Part shown: positions 1 to 6,313 of the stretch, in pieces
How the letters are laid out: every line of letters begins with the position of its first letter
Numbering within the stretch: position 1 is the stretch's first letter
Source: JBDTNL01 sp039933785
GTDB taxonomy: Bacteria; Acidobacteriota; Thermoanaerobaculia; Multivoradales; JAGPDF01
Length of the DNA stretch: 6,313 bases
Assembly: GCA_039933785.1 (NCBI GenBank)
Contig: JBDTNL010000124.1
Span: forward strand, 1-6,313
Direction: 5' to 3'
Position numbers and translations under genes: made by a program
Notes under the pieces: model-generated
What the model saw: the letters and a program-made list of their open reading frames with translations, nothing else
Databases searched by the model: none
Told to the model about the DNA's origin: nothing

Positions 1-2
1 TG

Positions 3-56
3 CGCCAGACCGCACGCACGGTGTTCTTCAAGATCGGCTACGCCTTCGTGCTTTAG
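3..56 (+). CDS. 3' end of an unidentified gene, possibly an outer-membrane beta-barrel protein
   Basis: Only the last 17 codons and the TAG stop are in the window. The tail reads RQTARTVFFKIGYAFVL. Its alternating hydrophobic/aromatic pattern, close to the C-terminus, resembles the final beta-strand of outer-membrane barrel proteins such as TonB-dependent receptors or DUF5916-type proteins. This is inference from a very short tail. Supporting facts are that the frame stays open to the window edge, that a strong hairpin starts five bases after the stop, and that a well-supported gene begins 47 bases downstream on the same strand. The function cannot be assigned. Confidence 0.5.
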   Translation, partial: RQTARTVFFKIGYAFVL

Positions 57-61
57 CGCCT

Positions 62-90
62 TCGCGCGCCCTTGGAGACTGGGCGCGCGA
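62..90 (+). terminator. GC-rich hairpin after the upstream gene, terminator-like
   Basis: Bases 62-71 (TCGCGCGCCC) pair perfectly with 81-90 (GGGCGCGCGA) around a 9-base loop, giving a 10-bp stem. It starts five bases after the TAG of the left-edge gene and ends 13 bases before the next start codon. No T-run follows on either strand, so it is not a canonical intrinsic terminator. It could instead act as a pause or 3'-end stabilising structure, or restrict read-through into the Nudix-MBL gene. Confidence 0.5.
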
Positions 91-103
91 TAAGCTGCAG
101 GCC

Positions 104-1651
104 ATGCCGGAAGGCCTGTACGAACAAGTCCTTCACTCGCTCGCCGGACGCACGCTCCCGCCGCCGAAGCCGCCTCGCGCCTCCGCGGCCGTGGTGCCCT
201 GGCGGCGCGGCCCGGACGGCCTCGAGGTCTATTGGGTCCGCCGTTCGAGCGCGCTCGCATTCATGGGCGGCTGGTATGCCTTTCCTGGCGGTGGGATCTC
301 GAAGGACGACTCATTCATCGAGGTCCAAGGCCACGCGGTGGGCCTCGCCGAGTCCGACGACGCGCCCGGCCTGGTCGCCGGCACGCTCCGTGAGCTGAGC
401 GAAGAAACCGGCCTCCTGCCAGGCGCGACCGACGCAGGAGACGCTCTCGAGGAAGCTCGGCGGCAGCTTCTCGCGGGCACTCTCAAGTGGCGGGATCTCC
501 TCAGCGGGCTCCAATCAAAACCTCGAGCAGACGATCTGGTCTACGCGGGTCGTTGGCTTACTCCAGCCTTCGGTCCGCTGCGGTTCGACAATCGGTTCTT
601 CCTGCTCGAGTGGCCCGCGGATCGGCCAACGCAACCCACGATCGTGCCGGGAGAGCTCAGTTTCGGCGAGTGGATCCGTCCGCTGGAGGCCCTCAGTCGC
701 TGGCGCCGAGGCGACGTGATGGCGGCGCCGCCGGTGCTCTATTTCCTGACGGTTCTGGCCGAGGACGGCCCAGAGACCGGACTCCAAAGACTGCGCGACG
801 CAGCGGACAGTTACGTCGGTGAATTCCGGCGCATCGAGTTTCGACCGGGCACGCTGGTCTTTCCGCTGCAAACCCTGACGCTACCGCCGGCATCGACAAC
901 CAACTGCATCCTGCTCGGGTTTGGCGATGCGGTTCTGATCGACCCCGGCGCGGTCGACGCAACCGAGAATGCACGGCTGATCGCGGCGCTCGCCGACGTC
1001 CACTCGCGCCTCGGCCGTCGCGTGACGGCGATCTGGCTCACGCACCATCATCCAGATCACATCGGCGGCGTGCAAACCATACGCCAGGCGCTGAGCGTCC
1101 CGGTTCTGGCGCACGCGCTCACCGCGGAGCGTGTGGCTGCCGATGGAATCGCGGTCGATGCGCTGCTGGCGGACAATCAGCAAATCGAGCTCGCCGGCGA
1201 GACCGCGGCAGAAACGATGCGGATTCGCGTGCTGCACACCCCGGGTCACGCGAGCGGCCATCTGGCGTTCCTCGACGAGGCGAGGGGCACCCTCATCGCC
1301 GGCGATCTGGTGTCGGCTCTCGGTACGGTGGTGATCGATCCACCCGAGGGCAACATGGACGACTACCTGGCCTCGCTGGCCCGGATTCGAGCGCTCTCGC
1401 CGCATGTCCTGCTGCCGGCGCACGGCTCGGCACTGATCGATCCCGAGAAGACGCTCCGCGAGACCATCGATCACCGGCTGCAGCGTGAGCACAGAGTCGC
1501 CGCGGCGTGGAGCTCGGGGCTGCGTGACCCTGCAGCCATGGTCGATGCGGTCTACGACGACACGCCTGATGCCGCGCGGCCACTCGCAGAGCGGCAGATT
1601 CGCGCGCACCTCGAGCGCTTGGAGCACCAAGGTCTCCTGGAGGCATCCTGA
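104..1651 (+). CDS. Nudix hydrolase fused to LACTB2-like metallo-beta-lactamase-fold hydrolase
   Basis: This is a 515-residue two-domain protein. Residues 25-220 are a Nudix domain of the NUDT19/CoA-pyrophosphatase kind: an R47-S48...G56...FPGG (60-63) segment, then about 32 inserted residues, then R96-E97-L-S-E100-E101-T-G103 carrying the metal-binding glutamates. RFDNRFF near 160-166 is also typical of NUDT19-like proteins. Residues 245-445 are a metallo-beta-lactamase fold with H314, H316, D318 and H319 (THHHPDH), H382 (TPGHASGH), D401 (GDLV) and H440 (PAHG), a full two-metal site. Residues 450-515 look like the winged-helix tail of LACTB2-type proteins. The Nudix half probably cleaves a nucleoside-diphosphate-linked substrate such as CoA or acyl-CoA. 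The other half could hydrolyse a thioester or a phosphodiester/RNA. Both substrates are inferred. No signal peptide is seen, so it is probably cytoplasmic. The start lacks a strong ribosome binding site. The stop overlaps the next start by one base. Confidence 0.9.
   Translation: MPEGLYEQVLHSLAGRTLPPPKPPRASAAVVPWRRGPDGLEVYWVRRSSALAFMGGWYAFPGGGISKDDSFIEVQGHAVGLAESDDAPGLVAGTLRELSEETGLLPGATDAGDALEEARRQLLAGTLKWRDLLSGLQSKPRADDLVYAGRWLTPAFGPLRFDNRFFLLEWPADRPTQPTIVPGELSFGEWIRPLEALSRWRRGDVMAAPPVLYFLTVLAEDGPETGLQRLRDAADSYVGEFRRIEFRPGTLVFPLQTLTLPPASTTNCILLGFGDAVLIDPGAVDATENARLIAALADVHSRLGRRVTAIWLTHHHPDHIGGVQTIRQALSVPVLAHALTAERVAADGIAVDALLADNQQIELAGETAAETMRIRVLHTPGHASGHLAFLDEARGTLIAGDLVSALGTVVIDPPEGNMDDYLASLARIRALSPHVLLPAHGSALIDPEKTLRETIDHRLQREHRVAAAWSSGLRDPAAMVDAVYDDTPDAARPLAERQIRAHLERLEHQGLLEAS
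1639..1643 (+). promoter_or_regulatory. Ribosome binding site of the TatT-like gene
   Basis: GGAGG lies seven bases before the ATG at 1651, inside the last codons of the Nudix-MBL gene. Together with the one-base stop/start overlap, it supports this ATG and translational coupling of the two genes. Confidence 0.7.
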
Positions 1652-2532
1652 TGAGCCGCTTGCGAAACGTTCTGTGCGGAGCGGCCGTCGCCCTCGTTGG
1701 CTTCACGCCGGCCAGCGGCCAAGACGGCGAGGCGGCGAGCGCGATTGCGCGCGGAGACATCGCGTGGGCGCAGCGCGGCGAGGGCCAGAACGCGGGACGG
1801 GCCGCCGCGGCACCGATCGCAGCCGCGGTCGCCGCGTACGAAGAGGCTCTGGCGGCCGATCCCAAGAGTCTCGACGCGCGGGCCCGCCTGCTGCGCGCGT
1901 TGTGGTTTCAGGGCGACTATGCCACCGCCGACAACAGCGGCAAACAGAAGATCTTCGAACGCGGCAAGGCGGTCAGTGAGCAGGGCATCGACCAGCTCGC
2001 GGCCGGCGCCGGCGGACGCAAGGCGTTCGACGATCTGGAACCGGCGAGGCAGGCGCTGGGGGTGAAAGCAGACCCAGGAGCACCGGTGATCTTCTTCTGG
2101 AGTGCCGTGCACTGGGGTTTGTGGGGCGACGCGTTTGGCAAGTTCGCCGCCGCCCGCCAGGGAGTGGCAGGAAAGATCCGCGATCGCTGCCTCGTGGTGC
2201 TCGCCCTCGACGAACGGCTCGAGAATGGCGGCGGCCACCGGGTGCTCGGTCGTCTGCACGCGGTCGCGCCGCACATCCCATTCATCACGGGCTGGATCGA
2301 CCACGACTTCGCGATCGCCGAATTGCGCAACGCGATCGCCATCAGCCCGCACGACCCGCTCAACCAGCAGTTCCTGGCCGAGGCATTGCTCGAGCATGGC
2401 AATGCGCAGGAGCAGGCCGAGGGCAAGACGATGCTGCGGGCGATCGTGGGCGCCGAAGCAAGCACCGCGCAGGTTACCGAGTGGGCCTTCGCGAAGGCGG
2501 TCGCCCGCGAGCTTCTGGCTCCTCGACCGTAG
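1651..2532 (+). CDS. Exported TatT-like (TPR-type) protein
   Basis: This 293-residue protein begins with a probable Sec signal peptide: R3/R5, a hydrophobic core at about 7-19, and a likely cut after A21-S-G23. The only cysteine in that region (C9) is not in a lipobox, so a soluble periplasmic protein is more likely than a lipoprotein. The rest is alanine-rich and helical. A TPR-like segment at about 55-95 includes AAYEEALAADPKSLDARARL. A W150/W155/W158-containing segment follows, then GGGHRVLGRLHAVAPHIPF (193-211) and NAIAISPHDPLNQQFLAEAL (227-246). The order of an aromatic W-rich helix, a G-x-H-R-x-L-G-x-L-x-A-x-x-P motif and a further TPR-like helix pair resembles TatT, the periplasmic TPR partner of some TRAP transporters. 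No TRAP subunit gene is adjacent, so the partner and ligand are unknown. It may be co-transcribed with the Nudix-MBL gene. Family call is moderate; exported helical-repeat protein is safer. Confidence 0.75.
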   Translation: MSRLRNVLCGAAVALVGFTPASGQDGEAASAIARGDIAWAQRGEGQNAGRAAAAPIAAAVAAYEEALAADPKSLDARARLLRALWFQGDYATADNSGKQKIFERGKAVSEQGIDQLAAGAGGRKAFDDLEPARQALGVKADPGAPVIFFWSAVHWGLWGDAFGKFAAARQGVAGKIRDRCLVVLALDERLENGGGHRVLGRLHAVAPHIPFITGWIDHDFAIAELRNAIAISPHDPLNQQFLAEALLEHGNAQEQAEGKTMLRAIVGAEASTAQVTEWAFAKAVARELLAPRP

Positions 2533-2538
2533 AGGCAC

Positions 2539-2544
2539 TACAAT
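2539..2544 (+). promoter_or_regulatory. Possible -10 box for the sdhCAB operon
   Basis: TACAAT matches the sigma-70 -10 consensus at five of six positions and begins seven bases after the stop of the TatT-like gene. It is A/T-rich in an otherwise GC-rich region. No good -35 element is seen; the hexamer at the 17-base spacing (2516-2521, TGGCTC) is a poor match. If used, transcription would begin near 2551, giving a leader of about 38 bases that contains the hairpin at 2559-2579. Confidence 0.4.
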
Positions 2545-2558
2545 CGGGGTAACGAAGT

Positions 2559-2579
2559 GCGGCGCCGCTCCGGCGCCGC
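2559..2579 (+). promoter_or_regulatory. Perfect GC hairpin abutting the sdhC ribosome binding site
   Basis: GCGGCGCC (2559-2566) pairs with GGCGCCGC (2572-2579) around the 5-base loop GCTCC. The all-G/C 8-bp stem ends one base before GGAGG (2580-2584), the sdhC Shine-Dalgarno sequence. T2558 and G2580 could extend it by a wobble pair into that site. It could modulate sdhC translation, stabilise the 5' end of the sdh mRNA, or end transcription of the upstream pair, although no T-run follows. Confidence 0.5.
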
Positions 2580-2584
2580 GGAGG
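2580..2584 (+). promoter_or_regulatory. Ribosome binding site of sdhC
   Basis: GGAGG stands only four bases before the ATG at 2589, a short spacing, and directly follows the hairpin. The ATG is still preferred because the next in-frame methionine (M18) would remove the conserved N-terminal segment preceding the first membrane helix. Confidence 0.65.
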
Positions 2585-2588
2585 TCGC

Positions 2589-3250
2589 ATGCCAGCCAAG
2601 AGCGGTTTTTGGAATTCCACGATCGGTCGAAAGATCGTCATGGCCGTCACCGGTCTGATTCTCTTCGGCTTCGTCCTCGCCCATCTGGTGGGCAATCTAC
2701 AGCTCTATCTCGGTCCGGACGCGATCAACGCCTACGGCCTCTTCCTGCGCCAGGTTTTCCATGGCGCCGGTCTGTGGATCGCCCGCGCCGGGCTGCTGGT
2801 CGCGGTCGTACTTCACATCTGGGCCGCGACATCGCTCACCCTGGCCAGCCGGGCAGCGCGACCGGTCGCGTACCGGCGGTGGCAGCCCCGCGAATCGACG
2901 TACGCCTCGCGCACCATGCGCTGGGGCGGAGTGATCGTGCTGCTCTTCGTGATCTATCACCTGCTCCATTTCACTCTCGGCACCGTGCACCCGAGCTTCG
3001 TGCCCGGCGACGTGTACCACAACATGGTCGCGGGCTTCCAAGTGCCCTGGGTATCGGCCTTCTACATCATCGCCATGCTGGCGCTAGGCCTGCACCTGCG
3101 CCATGGACTGTGGAGCATGTTTCAGACCTTGGGCGTCGCACACCCGCGCTACGAGCGCTACGCCAAGGCCTTCGCGGCGGTGTTCGCGGCGGTGATCGTC
3201 CTCGGTAACATCTCCTTCCCGATCTCGGTGCTCGCCGGCTGGGTACGCTG

Positions 3251-3251
<1 letters not shown>
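2589..3251 (+). CDS. sdhC: Succinate dehydrogenase cytochrome b subunit, type with single five-helix anchor
   Basis: This 220-residue membrane protein anchors SdhAB and carries electrons through haem b to quinone. Five hydrophobic helices are visible at about 16-36, 60-84, 112-132, 155-176 and 194-217, the layout of the one-subunit cytochrome b558 family (Bacillus SdhC, Wolinella FrdC). The opening FWNSTIGRKIVMAVTGLILF is characteristic. Candidate haem-ligand histidines sit one per helix in helices 1 to 4: H32 (AHLVGN), H76 (LHIWAA), H124 or H127 (YHLLHF), and H169 or H172 (LHLRHG). This fits two haems, as in the known members. Related enzymes usually work with menaquinone, but some use other quinones, so the quinone here is inferred. 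It is the first gene of sdhCAB, and its stop overlaps the sdhA start by one base. Full length; no sdhD is present or needed. Confidence 0.95.
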
Positions 3252-5164
<1,913 letters not shown>

Positions 5165-5170
5165 GAGCCT

Positions 5171-5174
5171 GGAG
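5171..5174 (+). promoter_or_regulatory. Ribosome binding site that fixes the sdhB start
   Basis: GGAG lies nine bases before the ATG at 5184, in the 19-base gap after sdhA. The sdhB frame is open far upstream through the end of sdhA (to 4881), so this site decides the real start. Homology also begins here, with MNLTLHVWRQ. Confidence 0.7.
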
Positions 5175-5183
5175 CGCGAACCG

Positions 5184-5966
5184 ATGAACTTGACACTTCA
5201 CGTCTGGCGCCAGAAGAACGCGGAGGCGAAGGGCGCCTTCGTCACCTACGACGCCAAGGACATCAGCGCCGACATGTCGTTTCTCGAGATGCTCGACGTG
5301 GTGAACGAGCGACTGATCGCGAAGGGTGAAGCGCCGATTGCGTTCGATCACGATTGCCGCGAGGGCATCTGTGGGCAGTGCGGAACGGTCATCAACGGCC
5401 GGCCCCATGGACCGCGCGAGCGCACCACGTCCTGCCAACTGCACATGCGGAGCTTCGCGGATGGCGACGAGATCACCATCGAACCGTGGAGAGCGAGCGC
5501 TTTTCCAGTCCTGCGCGACTTGATCGTCGATCGCGGAGCGTTCGATCGCATCATCGCCGCGGGCGGCTTCATCAGCGCTCCCACCGGCGGCGCGCCGGAC
5601 GCAAACTCGATTCCCGTCCCCAAGGACAACGCCGACCTCGCGATGGACGCCGCCGCCTGTATCGGCTGTGGCGCTTGCGTCGCGGCCTGTCCCAACGCCT
5701 CCGCCATGCTATTCACCGCGGCGAAGGTCGCGCACCTCGGATTCATGCCCCAGGGCCAGCCCGAACGCCAATCGCGAGTCCTCGCCATGGTGGCGCAAAT
5801 GGACCAGGAGGGCTTCGGCAGTTGCACGAACCATGGCGAGTGCGAATCGGTCTGTCCGAAGGGCATCAAGCTCTCGAACATCGCGCAGATGAACGCCGAC
5901 TACCTGCGCGCGACCCTGGCCCAAGGGCGACGCGAGGCGCAGGCGGGCGAGAGCGGAGCAGGCTGA
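5184..5966 (+). CDS. sdhB: Succinate dehydrogenase iron-sulfur subunit
   Basis: This 260-residue subunit carries electrons from the FAD of SdhA to the haems and quinone in SdhC. The N-terminal ferredoxin-like domain binds [2Fe-2S] through C58, C63, C66 and C84 (DCREGICGQC, TTSC). The C-terminal domain holds ACIGCGACVAACP (C159, C162, C165, C169) and SCTNHGECESVCP (C214, C220, C224). By comparison with E. coli SdhB, the [4Fe-4S] cluster uses C159, C162, C165 and C224, and the [3Fe-4S] cluster uses C169, C214 and C220. All eleven ligands are present. The linker and the GGFI segment (127-130) fit the family that pairs with single-subunit SdhC. Length is normal. It is the last gene of sdhCAB; the stop lies four bases from the stop of a convergent gene, within a palindrome. 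Confidence 0.97.
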   Translation: MNLTLHVWRQKNAEAKGAFVTYDAKDISADMSFLEMLDVVNERLIAKGEAPIAFDHDCREGICGQCGTVINGRPHGPRERTTSCQLHMRSFADGDEITIEPWRASAFPVLRDLIVDRGAFDRIIAAGGFISAPTGGAPDANSIPVPKDNADLAMDAAACIGCGACVAACPNASAMLFTAAKVAHLGFMPQGQPERQSRVLAMVAQMDQEGFGSCTNHGECESVCPKGIKLSNIAQMNADYLRATLAQGRREAQAGESGAG

Positions 5967-5990
5967 GACGCTAGCGTCTGGCCAGACGCT
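5966..5990. terminator. Three-arm palindrome between convergent genes, probable bidirectional 3'-end structure
   Basis: The seven-base arm AGACGCT (5966-5972) is followed at once by its complement AGCGTCT (5973-5979), then GGCC, then AGACGCT again (5984-5990). Bases 5973-5990 form a perfect 18-base palindrome, a 7-bp stem with a GGCC loop; 5966-5979 form an overlapping 14-base palindrome. The middle arm can pair with either outer arm. The element starts at the last base of the sdhB stop and covers the stop and last codons of the minus-strand cupin gene. A palindrome reads the same from both sides, as expected of a shared terminator, but no T-run follows on either strand. Confidence 0.5.
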
Positions 5991-6312
5991 CGATCAGCTC
6001 TTGGTGTCGCGGATACTGCGCGGCGAGGTCCGCCCCCCGGGCCAGTTCGAAGTCCGCGAACTCGAATCCCGGCGCCACCGTGCAACTCATCAGAGCGTAG
6101 GTTCCCGCCGCTTCGAGCTCGGCTCCGAACCATTCGCCCTGGGCGACCTGGGCCTGGAGCGCATCGCCGCGCTCGATATCGCTGCCGAGCCGTTGCGTGT
6201 GAAGCAGGCCGGCGGAAGAAATGGCATGGATGAGCAGCGACCCGCCGGTGTGGAAATACCACATCTCGTCGGACCGCAAGCGGTGGAGCGCGGAAACGTC
6301 GCCACTCTCGAG
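5971..6312 (-). CDS. DUF985/cupin_5 family protein, 5' end outside the window
   Basis: The C-terminal 113 residues are visible on the minus strand and the frame stays open to the right edge, so the start is missing. Residues read LESGDVSALHRLRSDEMW at the edge, then FHTGG, QVAQGEWFGAELEAAGTYAL, and CTVAPGFEFADFELARG, ending QYPRHQELIERLARR. This order (ESGxxSxxHRLxSDExW, a W-x-G-A segment, VAPGFxFxDFE, then YPxHxxLI) is the DUF985 cupin family, small single-domain beta-barrels usually of about 150-170 residues, so roughly 40-50 residues are missing. Some relatives have been proposed to bind sugars or nucleotides; no reaction is established, so none is assigned. An internal TTG at 6277-6279 is not the start, because conserved family sequence lies upstream of it. 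It runs convergently to sdhB with four bases between stops and is not part of the sdh operon. Confidence 0.88.
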   Translation of the reverse strand, partial: LESGDVSALHRLRSDEMWYFHTGGSLLIHAISSAGLLHTQRLGSDIERGDALQAQVAQGEWFGAELEAAGTYALMSCTVAPGFEFADFELARGADLAAQYPRHQELIERLARR

Positions 6313-6313
6313 C

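Noticed and set aside
72..94. TTGGAG (72-77) and GATAAG (89-94) as a promoter for the Nudix-MBL gene
   Set aside because: Spacing is 11 bases, far too short for a sigma-70 promoter, and the first box lies in the loop of the hairpin.
881..1630. Open antisense frame of 249 codons opposite the metallo-beta-lactamase half
   Set aside because: The plus strand carries the full metal-binding motif set here; the antisense product is arginine-rich with no recognised motif.
2002..2013. Perfect 12-base palindrome GCCGGCGCCGGC inside the TatT-like gene
   Set aside because: It is made of Ala/Gly codons in a GC-rich gene and has no positional relation to a start, stop or promoter.
2180..2339. Three copies of GCGATCGC (2180-2187, 2311-2318, 2332-2339), the cyanobacterial HIP1 octamer
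   Set aside because: I noticed no others in the window, two encode Ala-Ile-Ala and one Arg-Asp-Arg in the reading frame, and nothing else suggests a cyanobacterium. Codon bias in GC-rich DNA explains them.
1552..2538. Open antisense frame of 328 codons opposite the TatT-like gene
   Set aside because: No recognisable domain or coherent fold pattern, and it lies wholly opposite genes with clear family features. Long antisense frames are expected in GC-rich coding DNA.
2102..3208. Plus-strand frame of 368 codons spanning the TatT-like gene, the gap and sdhC
   Set aside because: It is out of frame with two supported genes and its product is dominated by Arg, Ser, Pro and Ala, typical of a shifted frame.

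Overview
The window reads as a piece of the chromosome of a GC-rich Gram-negative bacterium. The evidence is strong G/C preference at third codon positions, a secreted TPR-type protein, and a C-terminal tail resembling an outer-membrane beta-strand at the left edge. The succinate dehydrogenase is the type with one five-helix cytochrome b subunit (order sdhC-sdhA-sdhB, no sdhD). This type is common in Bacteroidota, Acidobacteriota, Gemmatimonadota, Myxococcota and related groups. I cannot place the organism more exactly from sequence alone; an acidobacterial, gemmatimonadal or unusual proteobacterial source would fit.

Layout, left to right. The last 17 codons of an unidentified gene (3-56) are followed by a strong hairpin (62-90). 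A two-gene unit comes next: a 515-residue fusion of a NUDT19/CoA-pyrophosphatase-like Nudix domain with a LACTB2-like metallo-beta-lactamase-fold hydrolase (104-1651), then, overlapping by one base, an exported helical-repeat protein resembling the TatT family (1651-2532). A 56-base gap holds a promoter-like -10 box, a perfect GC hairpin and the sdhC ribosome binding site. The succinate dehydrogenase operon follows: sdhC (2589-3251), sdhA (3251-5164, one-base overlap with sdhC) and sdhB (5184-5966). Four bases after the sdhB stop, a convergent minus-strand gene ends. It is a DUF985/cupin_5 protein whose start lies beyond the right edge (5971-6312).

SdhC, SdhA and SdhB together form a complete complex II: FAD flavoprotein, three-cluster iron-sulfur protein and a probably dihaem membrane anchor. 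It oxidises succinate and passes electrons to membrane quinone. All expected FAD, active-site and iron-sulfur ligands are visible. The Nudix-MBL and TatT-like genes may be co-transcribed with each other; nothing in the sequence links them functionally to complex II.

I found no mobile element, CRISPR array, tRNA or rRNA. No gene-free stretch exceeds about 60 bases. The most unusual points are the Nudix-MBL fusion, the TatT-like gene with no TRAP transporter beside it, the hairpin abutting the sdhC ribosome binding site, and a three-arm palindrome between the convergent sdhB and cupin genes.
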